This document shows, one piece after another, positions 9,044 through 21,104 of a stretch of DNA of 64,000 bases. The stretch is taken from the NCBI GenBank assembly GCA_963971535.1, contig OZ020589.1, forward strand, positions 82,732,860 through 82,796,859, read 5' to 3'. The position numbers were made by a program, and so were the translations under genes. This DNA comes from Notolepis coatsorum. Its lineage: Eukaryota > Chordata > Actinopteri > Aulopiformes > Paralepididae. Each line of letters starts with the position of its first letter. Within the stretch, counting starts at the first letter, position 1. Below the pieces are notes generated by a model. It did not search any database. It had not been told where the DNA came from and saw nothing but the letters and a program-made list of their open reading frames with translations.

Positions 9044-10401
9044 TAGGGCTGCAAAGATTAGTCGGCATAATCGACGATGTCGATTATAAAAAATCGTCGA
9101 CGAGGAATTGTTGCGTCGATTAGTCATTAAAAAAAAAAAAAATCTTTGAAAGTGGCTTCTCAGCTCTGGTCCAGCCAGCTGAAGACTTCTTAGCTTAACA
9201 TAACAGACCGACAGTACGTTTGGGGGAACTAATGGGATAACTGGGGCAGGGTTTCCGTTAGAAAAAATTGTTGCCGGTCTCAGGGTCCGGTAGATTTAAA
9301 TCTACCGGTCAAATGAGAGAAATTCCGGTCAGAGTTTATTGAGCTTAAAAATAATTGACATCCTCAAGGCATGTAGATTTATAACATTTTAACTTAAAAC
9401 TAGGCTACTTTTGCGTATACAATCATTATATTCCAAATAAAATAAGTCCAGAGACTCCGTGCTGCTGCCGACTTTAAATCAAATAGGTGTCTGTGGGCAG
9501 TCGCCCGACATTAATAAACAGCAGTCTGTTATAATCACATTTTTATGAGCTACCGAATTCCGTTATATTGGACATTTGTATTATATCAAGCGAAGAACTG
9601 AGAAATTTGGCAGAGAGAGACGGCAACATTATCGTGGGTTTGCGTGATGACTCTCTCCACCTCGCAACGACTTATTTGCAAAGAGTATGGCGCTGCAGAC
9701 CAGCAGATTCAGCTGTTTTAAGGCTCTATCTGGGGACCGCTCAACAGCGCCCCCGACCCAACAGCTCAATTGCCAATGGCTGAATTGGAGTACTGCACTT
9801 TGCCGGTACAGATGGGTGGGTTATGGTGGTTTCTGCGGCTCTGCAGCTGCATGCAGTCGCAAATCTAGCAGCAGCCAGCTCGCGCTGACAACAGCGTGTC
9901 ATTATTATACCTGCTTGGTGAAGCAACGATGAAACAAATGTAATGATTGTTTCATTCATCGCATAGGCTATTTAATTTTAGCCTATTTTAATACAATTCA
10001 AATAATCAAATTGTGCTTAGAGGGAATTATTTTCACCGGACATTAAGACCGGAGAGATTAAATATGTCGGACTTCAACAGATTTTGCCGGTCAAATACCG
10101 GTAATTACCGGCTAACGGAAACGCTGAACTGGGGATGTTGTTTGGTCCTGACAAGAGTCTCAAAGCAACTCTGAGGTCATGCTCAATGTCCAATCTGTTC
10201 CTCTGCTCTGTCTTCAGCTGGACCAGAGCCACTTTCACAAAGATAGGTAGTGCAAAAAAAATATATATATATATATTTTTTTTTTATTTATTTTTTTTAA
10301 ATTTTTTTAAATAATTTTTTTTCGATTAGTCGACTACCGGTAATCGAAAAAATAATCGACAGATTAGTCAACTACCAAAATAGTCATTAGTTGCAGCCCT
10401 A
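9044..10401. mobile_element. hAT element, TSD GTTCAGAA
   Basis: The termini are TAGGGCTGCA and TGCAGCCCTA, with 8-bp duplications GTTCAGAA at 9036-9043 and 10402-10409. The subterminal sequence is rich in TCGATTAGTCGAC motifs. Both arms carry a fragment encoding a hAT transposase C-terminus (see 50833-50997) in inverted orientation, so it is a deletion derivative that could fold back. It is split by the hAT at 9247-10126. Confidence 0.93.
9247..10126. mobile_element. hAT element nested in a hAT, TSD AACTGGGG
   Basis: The termini are CAGGGTTTCCGTTAG and CTAACGGAAACGCTG, with duplications AACTGGGG at 9239-9246 and 10127-10134. The uninterrupted version of the host sequence is visible at 29675-30082. 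CCGGT-rich subterminal repeats occur at both ends. No transposase is recognisable. Confidence 0.93.
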
Positions 10402-10900
10402 GTTCAGAACATATATCAAAGGGATAAAATATTACGTCAGGCTTGGAGATCATTCTTCTGAGAAACATGACACCTACTTCGGAGTTCCACAGGGGAGCTG
10501 CCTTGGTCCATTATTATTCTCACTATACATGCTGCCACTCTGAGACATCATTAGAAAGCATAATGTATGTTTCCATAGTTACGCAGATGACACACAATTG
10601 TACATCTCTGCTGAACCAAATTATCACACAGCTATAAACTCCATTTCCACCTGTCTCTTAGCAATAAACAAATGGATGACGAACAACTTCTTAAAATAAA
10701 ATGAGGGCAAAACTGAAATCCTACTAGTCGGTCCTATAACAAAAACAGAAATGTTACAGGGCAATATCGGGCAACTTACTCCTTGGATCAAACCCGAAGT
10801 TACAAGTCTTGATGTTATAATAGACTCAGACGTAAGCTTTAAATCACACATCAACAAGGTGACAAAAACATAATTTCTTCACCTTAGAAACAGTATATAG

Positions 10901-11364
10901 TAGGGATGGGTACCGAATTCGGTACTTTTGAGGTACCGAACCGAAACACGTCGGTACTACCGAGTATCGAATCAAGTGAGAAACCGAAAAAAAAATAAAA
11001 AAAAAATAAAAAAAAATATTTTTTATTAATTTTCTTTTTTTTACTTTTTTTTTTTTTTTTACTTTTTTCTTTTCATGTCAACGTTCACACGCACAATATA
11101 TGCTTACCTAGGATTTGACTTGATTCAACAACAAAGCAGTCGGAGCAATGACAAGCCGAAAACTGTCGAAATTGTAGTTATTTGAAGTTTGGATTTTTTT
11201 TTACGACTGAGGTAGGTAAATTAAATTTCGACAGTTTTCGGCTTGTCATTGCTCCGACTGCTTTGTTGTTGAATCAAGTCAAATCCTAGGTAAGCATATA
11301 TTGTGCGTGTGAACGTTGACATGAAAAGAAAAAAGTAAAAAAAAAAAAAAAGTAAAAAAAAAGT

Positions 11365-11399
<35 letters not shown>

Positions 11400-11493
11400 T
11401 ACCGAAAAAAGGTACCGTTGGGTACCGGTATCGATTCACAGGTACCGGTACCGGTACCGGTATCGGTTCAAATGTGAAAGGTACCCATCCCTA
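10901..11493. mobile_element. Foldback hAT, TSD GTATATAG
   Basis: The termini are TAGGGATGGGTACCG and GGTACCCATCCCTA, with duplications GTATATAG at 10893-10900 and 11494-11501. It is inserted in the LINE at 8640. Most of the length is one inverted repeat (next entry) flanked by poly-A/T. Confidence 0.93.
11061..11336. repeat. Perfect 113-bp inverted repeat with 50-bp loop
   Basis: The arm at 11061-11173 is the exact reverse complement of 11224-11336 by direct reading. The loop is 11174-11223. Lower-quality pairing of poly-A/poly-T continues outward. A transcript across it would form a long perfect hairpin. Confidence 0.95.
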
Positions 11494-11501
11494 GTATATA
11501 G

Positions 11502-12438
11502 GCAGCGAGATGCAATGTACCGTATAGGCTTGAGGTGGACAGCGCGTGGTGCTGAAATGACCAACACGCATTGCATGAAATAAAAGCACCAGTTTTATTT
11601 CAAAATATTGGAAACGCAGATAACATTCTATGTTATCTCCGTTTCCAATATTTCGAAATAAAACTGGCAATTTTACACACTTCATTTAGAAAAGCCATTC
11701 AAACATCTCTCTTGGGGCGAGTGGTCAGAGTAAAATGCAGATCGGCATCACATTAAATGCAGTTCGATGTCAACCAAAACGCAGAGCAGCGTTTTGTGTG
11801 ACACCAAGTCAGCGGCGCGGACGTCCGCGCATCAGAAAATAGGAGCTTCGCACTTGGACTCTGCTGTGGGTCTGCTGTCCGCTGAGATCAAAGCTCAATG
11901 AGTCCACGCGGACCTCCGCGGAGTCTGCTCTGTGTACAGTCTGCTCGACTATGGGAGGGCCTTTAAATGAGGCATAATGATTTTACTGCAACTAATGTTA
12001 TAATAAAACAAAGCCTTTCTATACATGTGTCTGATTTAAAACGTTATTAACAGATTGCAGAATGGGTAAAACTCAGGGCTCTGTGAGCAACGGAAGGAAC
12101 TGAGCTAGTATGAACGCTTGCTACGTTCGGGTAAATAATATGCTAATGTTATGAACGTGTAACACTAACTATATAATGTTAATGCCACAAAACGAATGCC
12201 TTGTTAATCATAAGTAGTAACTTTGATGCAGTAGCTTGTGTGTGTGTGGGCCGGGGGCGGCGTTGTGCAGGTAGGTCGCGAGTGAACTTTTTTTTGTCTT
12301 GACGCTACACAAATTGATGGATATTTATCGGCTACTGCCATCGGCACATTCGAGCTTATCGGCCGATAGGCCGATTGCAGTCAACAAGGCACTTATCGGC
12401 CGATACCGATACCCGACCGACACATCGGTGCACCCCTA
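11502..12438. mobile_element. hAT remnant, right end only
   Basis: The right end reads ATCGGCCGATACCGAT...CATCGGTGCACCCCTA at 12400-12438, a terminus of the TGCACCGAT hAT group that also occurs whole at 28605-28880. I could not find the left end. The left part holds the hairpin at 11589-11667 and unassigned sequence. Confidence 0.55.
11589..11667. repeat. 79-nt near-perfect hairpin
   Basis: Two 37-nt arms pair with two mismatches around a 5-nt loop (TTCTA). The stem begins and ends CCAGTTTTATTTC / GAAATAAAACTGG. The size is in the range of a microRNA precursor, but it may equally be a tiny foldback transposon. Confidence 0.85.
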
Positions 12439-12590
12439 GTTATTTGTATGATATGTCCCGAATCAAGTCCCAATTTCCCCATCTAATGTGTTTACCCTGT
12501 CTGTATTCCCAGTGGTCTGTGTGTTGTCTGCAGTGTGTCTCGAATCATAACCTCCATTCACTATCACATTATATGCATATGTGGTATTGA
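12439..12590. other. No feature recognised
   Basis: Unique-looking sequence with no coding or repeat signal, left of the minisatellite. Confidence 0.4.
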
Positions 12591-12835
12591 ATCTTGGTCG
12601 GTGTGTATGACCTCAGTGCTCGAGTCCTATTTGGTGCGTGAAACCTCTTTATTCAAGTTCTGGCTGGTCCGGTTGATCTCGGTGCTCTGATCTCGGTTGG
12701 TGTGTGTGACCTCCGTGTTCGCATCTTGGCCGGCCCGGGCGACCTCCGCGCCTGCATCTTGTGTGTGGATGGTCCGTCCGACCTCGGTGCCCGAGTCCTG
12801 GTTGGTCCGGTTGTATCCAGCGCCTCCCCGTCCCT
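12590..12835. repeat. Degenerate 33-39-bp minisatellite
   Basis: Units of the form TCTTGGTCGGTGTGTATGACCTCRGTGCTCGAG recur about six times with drift. Read on the minus strand it forms the low-complexity C-terminus (Arg/Gly/His/Pro-rich) of the repeat ORF described next. Confidence 0.7.
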
Positions 12836-13323
12836 CCCCTGGGGGCCGTCCGTTTCACCTCTCCCGAACCAGCTTGTATCACTTGCTGCGTCACATTCAT
12901 CGTATTAACTTCCATGTTAGCTTGCAGCTCCTTCTCCAGCCAGGCCTCGCTGCAGTCCAACACCACGTTAGCTTGTATCCCTTGCTGCGTCGTATTCATC
13001 CTGTTAACTTCCATGTTAGCTTGCAGCTCCTTCTCCAGCCAGGCCTCGCTGCGGTCCAACGCCACGTTAGCTTGTATCCCTTGCTGCGTCGTATTCACTG
13101 TGTTAACTTCCATGTTAGCTTGCAGCAACGCTGATACCGTTGTGAGTAGGGATGCCCCCCGGACCCCGGTTTTAAACGGGAACCGGTACTATATTAGAAA
13201 ATACCGGAGTATTTCAATTTATCAAACCATCTGTTGGCAAAACATGATATTAGTGTGCAGAAATGCGCGTATTCGACTGCCTTGCGCGCAGTGTTCCATC
13301 TGCATCCACTGCAGCCGTAAGCC

Positions 13324-16300
13324 AAGTTTCAAGTTTCAAGTTTCTTTAATAGTTGTCATACAGAAGTACAGAATACTTTTGTACAAAATGCTTCTTACTG
13401 TTGCGCTCCAGAGACTGTGCATGACAAGATAAGTATGAAATAAAGACATAGTAAAAATTAGAAGTAAAAAAAGAGGTCACAGTGTTCAGTTTAGACATAT
13501 GTACAATGTTCGTAGACGTAGTTACCATACAATATACAATACTGTGCAGTGTACTAATATACAATACTATATAGTGCAAGGCATAAATGGACGAGGTGCA
13601 GTTTAGGTACAATTCACAGTAGGTGTACGAGTTGTAGTGCAAATCCTTTATCAATAAATGTAAAGTGTAAGTGTGTTTGTGTGATCTAAAGTGTGGAGAG
13701 TGGGTGCTGCAGTGTGTTGTTTGTTTGAGTGAGTGTGTGCGTGTGGGTGTGTGTGCTGTGTGCATTTGATGGTTGTTGCATAGTGATTATTGTTCGTTTA
13801 GCGATTATTGTTCGTTTAGCAGCCTGATGGCCTGGGGATAGAAGCTCCTTCTGAGTCTTTCTGTGCTCGCCATAAGACTCCGGTATCGCTTGCCTGACGG
13901 CAGCAGTTCAAAGAGGCAGTTGTTCGGGTGGCTCGAGTCCTTAATAATTCTCTTAGCCTTCCCCTTGCACCGCTTGTTGTAAATGTTCTGGAGGGTGGGA
14001 AGCCCCCCTCTAATTGTGCGTTCGGCTGAACGTGTCACTCTTTGTAGTCTGCTACGGTCTTGTGCAGTGCTATTCCCAAACCAGGAGGTGATGTTGCCGG
14101 TCAGGATGCTCTCTATTGTACATGAGTAGAAGTTCCTAAGGATCTCCTGACTGACTTGGAACTTCCTTAGGCGCCTGAGGAAGTAGAGGCGTTGTCGTGC
14201 CTTCTTCACAACACTGTCAATGTGTGTGGTCCATGTCAAGTCCTCGGATATGTGGGCTCCGAGGTACTTGAAACTGTTCACTCTCTCAACTGGTGCCCCG
14301 TCGATGCTGAGGGGGCTGTAGTCCTTGACCCCCGACCTCCTGAAGTCCACAATCATCTCTTTTGTTTTGCTGACGTTCAGGGAGAGGCAGTTCTCCTGAC
14401 ACCACTGTGACAGGTTCTCTACCTCTTCCAGGTAGGCCCTTTCGTCGTTGGCAGAGATCAGGCCCACCTAGGCCTGCCACGATAACACATTTTGCTGGGC
14501 GATTAATTGCCCCCGAAAATATCGCGATAAGCGATATTATTGCGACCGGTTAGAGAATTTTTTTTTTGGAGAAATTTATTTCCCAAAACTTTTATTTTGA
14601 AGCCCACCGCTCCGTCTTTTCCGGTGTTTAGGACTTTTATTTTGAAGCCCACCGACCGGACCGGAAGTATTGTTGTGATTATTTCAGGTACTTTTTGGGT
14701 ACCAGAAAAGTCACGTGAAACACTGCAGACCACTGAATAGAGACGCGTCTCTAGGATTTCATAATCATTATGTTTGCAGCAGGCACAAGTGCAATAAACA
14801 AAGGATACAGTCACTGTGTATTCTGCCTCATTTATTGATTAAACAAAACCGACATCAACACAATTTGCCACCGAGCGGAGAGTTTAGTCTCGCAAAAAGA
14901 TCGCTGACTTGTTAAGGCTTGTTGTTAGGTTAGGTGCTAATGTTGTGCTAGCGTTTTAGCATGGCTATCGTACATAGCGTGATCAATATAACTCGCTATT
15001 GATTGTTTGTATGAGTAACGTTAATGCTAGTAGAATAGACACAACGTGAGGTAATCACCATCCATTTTAAACCGGTTATTACCTAATGCTAACGTTAGCA
15101 AATAGACGCGACTGGTAACGTTACAGCTTGTTAGCCTAATGCTCGTTAACGTTAGCATAGACAGCCTAGCTAACGTTAACGCTTGTAGAATAGACACAAT
15201 GAGAGGTAACGTTAGCGTTAGCAGAATAGACACAACGAGGGTCTCGTTAATGTTGTTATTGATTGATTGATTGAAAACTGTGTTTACTCCTGTGCTGTGC
15301 TCTGTAGTAAAGCCAGCGGCCCGCCTCCCAACACGGACAGTGACTGACAAGGGGCACTGGGTCCGCCTCATTAAAACAAACGCGCAAATAGCAATTAATC
15401 GCGCCCGTCAAAATCATTGCATTCATTTTAATTATCGCGGCAATTAATCGATTTATTGCTTATCGCGGCAGGCCTAGGCCCACCACTACTGTGTCATCAG
15501 CAAATTTGATGATGGTGTTGTTGTTCCGCTGTGCTACGCAGTCATGTGTGTACAGGGAGTAGAGGAGGGGGCTCAGAACACAGCCCTGGGGGGCCCCTAT
15601 GTTGAGCGTGATGGATGAGGAGGTGCAGTTGCCGGCTCTTACCACCTGGGGTCTGCCCGTCAGGAAGTCCAGGACCCACTGGCACAGGTCATAGTTCAAG
15701 CCCAGGTCCCTGAGCTTGGCTATGAGTTTGGAGGGGACTATGGTATTGAATGCTGAGCTGTAGTCGATGAACAGCATTCTCACATAGTTCCCCTGCCTCT
15801 TGTCCAGATGTGATGCTGCTGTGTGCAGCACATGGGCTATGGCGTCCTCCGTGGACCTGTTGGGGCGATATGCAAATTGCAGAGGGTCCAGGTTGATGGG
15901 GAGGGAGGAACAGATGTAGCCCTTCACTAGCTTCTCAAAGCACTTCATGGCTATGGAGGTGAGGGCTACAGGGCGGTAGTCGTTGAGGCAAGCGGGCGTA
16001 GATTTTTTGGGTACAGGGATGATGGTGGACTTCTTCAGACAGGTGGGGATGACGGCCTGTTCCAAGGACAGGTTGAAGATGTCAGTGAATACCGGGGCCA
16101 GTTGGTCGGCGCAGACTTTTAGGACGCGGCCGGGGATGCCGTCCGGTCCTGCTGCCTTCCTGATATCCACTTTTTTAAAGATCCGTCTCACCTCATGCTC
16201 TGTTACCCTGAACACTGAGTCTCCATCAGCAGACCCCCCCCCCCCCCCATTGCCGTGGTTTGTAGGCTGGTGTTGTTATTCACAGCCTCAAACCTCGCAT

Positions 16301-16950
16301 AGAAGGAGTTGAGATCATTTGCTAAGGAGATGTCACTGTTCAGTTTGAGGGGGGTTCCTTTGTAGTCTGTCATTGTTCTGAGGCCCTGCCACATGCCTCT
16401 AGAGTCAGCCTGTTCAAACTGAAGTTCAACTTTATCCCTGTAACGCAGTTTTGCCTCTATTACTGCTCTCCTGACGTTGTATCTTGCCATCTTGTGTTCT
16501 TCCATGTTGCCTGTCACCAGCCCGGTGTTGTATGCTGATGTGCGCACTTTCAGAGCCTCACGGACGGATTTGTCTACCCAGGGCTTTTGATTTGGGTAGA
16601 TATTAATTTTGGTGGAGGGGATTATTACTTCTACCTGAGTACAGACATAGTCAATCACCGTTTCGGTGTATTCGTTAATATTGGCTGTGTTATCACGGAA
16701 TACACTCCATTCTGTGCTTCCCAGCACTGCTTGGAGTGACTCCACTGACGTCACGGCCCAACGCTTAACCTCTCGCGAGACCACCGGCGTTCGCTTGAGA
16801 CTCTGTTTGTACTTAGGCAAAAGAAAAATGGCGGCGTGATCGCTTTTACCGAATGGACTAAGAGCCTGTGACTTGTACCCATTCTTAAATTGCGAGTATA
16901 CATGGTCTAATATGTTCTCGCCTCTGGTGGGACAGGTCACATGCTGATAG
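13324..16950 (-). pseudogene. L2 LINE on the minus strand inside the hAT
   Basis: The copy reads from about 16940 down to a tail with CTTGAAA repeats at 13324-13345. It begins in the C-terminal part of the APE endonuclease (RGENILDHVYS, GKSDHAAIFLLP), then the linker, RT with [34 protein letters not shown], motif [33 protein letters not shown], motif [12 protein letters not shown], and the C-terminus RRSFYPQAIRLLNEQ (13810). A G15 tract on the sense strand (plus C run at 16234-16250) shifts the frame in the linker. A hAT at 14469-15476 splits the RT just after motif C. The 3' UTR spans about 13324-13800. Confidence 0.93.
14469..15476. mobile_element. hAT element inside the minus-strand L2, TSD GGCCCACC
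   Basis: The termini are TAGGCCTGCCACGATAA and TTATCGCGGCAGGCCTA, with duplications GGCCCACC at 14461-14468 and 15477-15484. Removing it restores [17 protein letters not shown] in the L2. The interior holds many TAACGTTAGC repeats (15000-15230) and no recognisable transposase. Confidence 0.95.
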
Positions 16951-17586
16951 AAATTCGGAGATACGGAGATACGGAGTTGCCTAGGCTAATAACGAATTAT
17001 TACAAATAGGCTAATAAACAAAACAATTGTTTAGCTACAAATACTACAATCTAAACTTTTTATAGATCGTCAAGCTGAGGCGTCAACCACTATGTCCCAG
17101 CCCAGTGAGCCCAGGGCCACCACACATCCTCCCTCTACCTCCCTCCACCACCCAAAGTCCTTTCTCCCTAGCAGCTAGAGGAAGGATGACATGAGGATAG
17201 GGTGAACGAGTGTCACAGTTCTGTTAGCCTTTTGCATTTGTTGTTTATTATAAAAAGTCTATAATTCAGAGTCAGACACATTTAAAACATTGTTGCTGCT
17301 GTTGCTGAAGAAATTATATTAATTTATTATATTTATTTATAAAGATATATAAAAGAACATTGCTGCTGCTGTTGCTGAAGAAATTATATTTATTTATAAT
17401 ACTTATTTATAAAGTTGTATTTATAAATAATAAAGCAATGTTGATTCTGTTCTTAATTAATTGTCTTTTTTTCTTGCAAAAAAATAACCAAAAAGAACCG
17501 ATAAGAGTATCGATAAAGTACCGAACCGTTAAGCAGTATCGATAAGAGTAGTAGTATCGATAAAATCCTAACGATACCCATCCCTA
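16950..17586. repeat. Distal part of the hAT at 13147
   Basis: This 637-bp part continues the hAT after the L2 insertion. It matches 22423-23010 in reverse, including the GAGTTGCCTAGGCTAATAACG block and the ATCGATAC-rich end. No coding sequence is intact in it. Confidence 0.85.
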
Positions 17587-17831
17587 GTTGTGAGTTATAT
17601 AACAACAGTGGCAGACGGTATTGTCCTCACAAAGAAGGCGCGGGTTTTCCCAAACCAGAAGCCTTGGGTGGACAGCACTATAAGAGCAGCCCTGAACTCA
17701 CGCACCACGGCTTATAACCTGGGCAGAGAGTCAGGAAATATGGAAGAGTACAAGGCTTCAGTCTACACTCTGCGCAAGGCTGTTAAACTTGCTAAGAGGA
17801 CATATGCTGAGAAACTGGAGACACAAATGGC

Positions 17832-18570
17832 TAGGGGTGGGACGATACATCGATCCAGATCGATACATCGATGTAATTATCAACAATCGAATCGGATCGA
17901 TGCGATGTAATAAGATCGATTCATATCGATACTCTTATTTTGAAAATCCTGTGGCGAGTCTCATATCCGCCCAAGAACAACAGCAGTAGCTCCGTGTGTG
18001 TAGATGTTACAGCATAGCATTCTCCCTTTCTGTGTGTGTGTGTGTGTGTGCGCGCGTCTTTGGAAAGACCAGATGAGGTCAGAGGAGTTTGATGTTTAAA
18101 TGTTATTTAAACATAAACAATATAATACATAATAAATGTAGGCCTATACATGATCATGCAACATCAACAAATTGTTGTAGGAACGGTTTGGGAGAGGGAG
18201 GTTGTGAGTTTTGAGTTCCAAAAAATGTAGCTTAAAGTTTAAAGCTCAATATATAAAAACGTGGCACTTTACAGTGAACAGGAGGTCTATTTGTATTAAA
18301 AACAATAGATTGATTTTCCTTTAAATGTCTGGAAGAGCTCAAAAATACAAATGTCAAATGATATTTTCATTACCTTTTTTTTGTTGATCTAAATGTTACT
18401 GATTGTGTTAAATGGGCATATGATATCATCTCATATCGATCGCAGGCACCTGAATCTAATCGTATCGTATTGTATCGTGAGAGACTTTGTGATATCGGCA
18501 AATATCGTATCGTTGTCCAAAGAATCGATATCGTATCGTATCATGATGAAACTGGTGATTCCCACCCCTA
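17832..18570. mobile_element. hAT element, TSD CAAATGGC
   Basis: The termini are TAGGGGTGGGACGATACATCG and GATTCCCACCCCTA, with duplications CAAATGGC at 17824-17831 and 18571-18578. It is rich in ATCGATAC repeats and lacks transposase coding. A (TG)n lies at 18031-18051. Confidence 0.92.
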
Positions 18571-20054
18571 CAAATGGCACAAAACGACACAAGAGGCTTG
18601 TGGAGGGGACTGAAGACAATAACTGACTACAAAGTCAGCGCCCCCTCAATGCGGAGCGACGACGCCTCTCTCGCGGACAAACTCAACTCCTTCTACGCTC
18701 GGTTCGGTGTAGACAGTGTCGCCGCTAGCCCTCTGGCTAGTGACGTCACTGGCACACCGGCTGTTGTGGAGGGGGGGGGGCAACCGCGGGGGGGGCGGGG
18801 GCGCTCTCTCGTTGTCGGAACACAGTGTGAGAAGAGCATTTATGCAGGTGAACACCAGGAAGGCTGCGGGCCCAGATGGTATAACAGGACGCATACTTAA
18901 GTCCTGTGCAAACCAGCTTGCCCCGGTGTTCACCGCCATATTTAATCAATCCCTGGCGGAGTCAGTAGTCCCTGCCTGCTTCAAGATGTCTACCATCATC
19001 CCGGTACCGAAGAAACCCTCCCCAACATGTCCAAATGACTACAGACCGGTGGCACTCACCTCTGTGGTCATGAAATGTTTCGAGAGGCTGGTCAAGGACC
19101 ACATTTGTGCCTCTCTCCCCAGTGATATGGACCCTATGCAATTTGCATACAGGACAAACAGGTCCACTGACGACGCGGTCTCCCAGGTACTGCACAGCAC
19201 TCTCTCCCACCTTGACCGTCAGAAGGGGGGCTATGTGAGACTGTTGTTCATTGACTACAGCTCAGCGTTCAACACCATAGTCCCCACCAGACTGGTGGAC
19301 AAGCTGATCGAGCTAGGTCTGAGCTCCGCCCTGAGCGCCTGGGTACTGGACTTTCTGAGTGAATGACCCCAGGCGGTCAGGGTGGGGGGTCAGACCTCCA
19401 ACACCATCACCCTGAGCATCGGGTCCCCCCAGGGCTGTGTTCTAAGCCCCCTGCTGTACTCACTCTACACACACGATTGTGTGGCCAAGTTCAGCTCCAA
19501 CTCCATAGTGAAGTTCGCAGACGACACAGTGGTGGTGGGGCTGATCTCAGACAACGACGAGAAGGCCTACCGAGAGGAGGTTGAGGTACTGGAACGTTGG
19601 TGCCAGGACAACAGCCTGCTCCTGAACATTGGTAAAACCAAGGAGCTGATCGTGGATTATAGGAGAGGACAGCAGGAGACACACACACCACTGATGATTA
19701 ACGGGGCTACCGTGGACAGGGTGAGCAGCTTCAAGTACCTGGGGGTCCACATCTCAGAGGATCTGACATGGTCAACACACATAGACACAGTAGTAAAGAA
19801 AGCGAAGCAGCGCCTCTACCACCTGAGACAGTTAAGGAAGTTCAGAGTATCGGGGAAGATACTCCAGTCCTTCTACTCAGGAGCTGTAGAGAGCATCTTG
19901 ACCGGAAACATCACTGCCTGGTATGGGAACAGCACGGCACAGGACAAGAAGGCCCTACAGAGAGTGGTGCGCTCAGCCGAGCGTACCACGGGTATTGCGC
20001 TACCTCCCCTGCAGGCTCTATACAACAAGAGGTGCAAATCCAGAGCCTGCAGGA

Positions 20055-21023
20055 CAGGGGAGGAAATTAGGCCACTTTACTGGCCAAATGCTAGTATTTT
20101 TTACGTTTGGCTGGTAAAAAAAATCAGATACCCGCCAGTTGGCTGGTAAGCCAAAAAGTTAGTTTCCTCCCCTGCTGGAGAGTATACAAAAAAATTAAAC
20201 ATTCTGCAATCACTGCACTGGCAAACGGTGCGCGTCTTCTGAGTGTTCGCTTTAGTTGACAGTGCCACGAGAGCACTGCACAAGACCACCCGCGGACATA
20301 TAATGTTTAATAAACGTTTGCGCAGTACTGGCCAACCCGCGGACATATAATAATAAAAGTCCCGCGGTACTAGGCTAGCCATCAGGAGCACTCGCAAACA
20401 GATAACGTTAAACACAGCAGAAGATGGAAAACAGACAGACTGACCAACGGGGAACTGCATCCAACCCTAGTACAACCCTCGAGTATAAGTTACTAAGGAC
20501 ACATTTAAATCACAGGAGTAATGTTAGTCTACTGGAACTGTATACAGTGGTTAGCTTCTAGTTAGCGTTTAGCTATAGCTGCTTGCTAGCTAACGTTAGA
20601 CCCGTGTGCTCAAAGCAGCCAGCTAGGTGTATCTGTTATGACTATAATGTTTCCAAAAAAGCACCGGACTACGACGTAAGGTTAGACATTTTATTTCATG
20701 CTCAAAAGCCCCTGGCTTGCACATCGCAGTCACGAAAGGGGCTAGCTCAACCAGTGCACTGTGCACAACAGCACACCAACCCAACTGACGTTACCACAAC
20801 ACTTGACGGTACTTCACAGCACTGTCGTAAGACCACCGTGCTGTCTTAAAGGCACAGTGTGCCTACCCAGATGCATACACAACATTGACGCGGCTTGACA
20901 TACAAAGAAGTAATTATCACAATTAGCGATTTTTTTTGTCTGGTAAAAAATCTGTTTGGCTGGTAAAAAAAATCAGATACTCGCCAGTTGGCTGGTAAGC
21001 CAAAAAGTTAGTTTCCTCCCCTG
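20055..21023. mobile_element. hAT element, TSD CTGCAGGA
   Basis: The termini are CAGGGGAGGAAAT and TTTCCTCCCCTG, with duplications CTGCAGGA at 20047-20054 and 21024-21031. Each end carries a copy of GGCTGGTAAAAAA...GGCTGGTAAGCCAAAAAGTTAG in direct orientation (20110-20165 and 20957-21015). No transposase is recognisable. Confidence 0.93.
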
Positions 21024-21104
21024 CTGCAGGATAATGAAAGACCCCCACCACCCCAATAACAGCCTGTTCCAGCTGCTGAGGTCAGGCAGACGCCTGCGAA
21101 CCCC

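Larger units (their letters stand above)
8640..10900 (+). pseudogene. LINE reverse transcriptase (CR1/L2/Rex-like), split by a hAT
   Basis: The first part (8640-9035) encodes NYRPISNLPFISKILEKIV, GFRMHHSTETALTKI and motif A, LDLSAAFDTIDHD. After the hAT at 9044-10401 the copy resumes with GVPQGSCLGPLLF and motif C, YADDTQLYIS (10470-10620), then a degraded thumb region to about 10870 with stops and frameshifts. The 5' part with the endonuclease is absent. The 3' side is broken at 10900 by another hAT. The motifs fit the CR1/L2/Rex1 group; I cannot separate these clades by eye. Confidence 0.85.
13147..17586. mobile_element. hAT element inside the L2, TSD GTTGTGAG
   Basis: The termini are TAGGGATGCCCCCCGGACC and GATACCCATCCCTA, with duplications GTTGTGAG at 13139-13146 and 17587-17594. 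Removing it rejoins the L2 reading NADTVVSYITTVAD. It is the same family as 22423-23543, and the matched halves (13147-13323 and 16950-17586) align to that copy on the opposite strand. An L2 insertion at 13324-16950 splits it. Confidence 0.93.
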
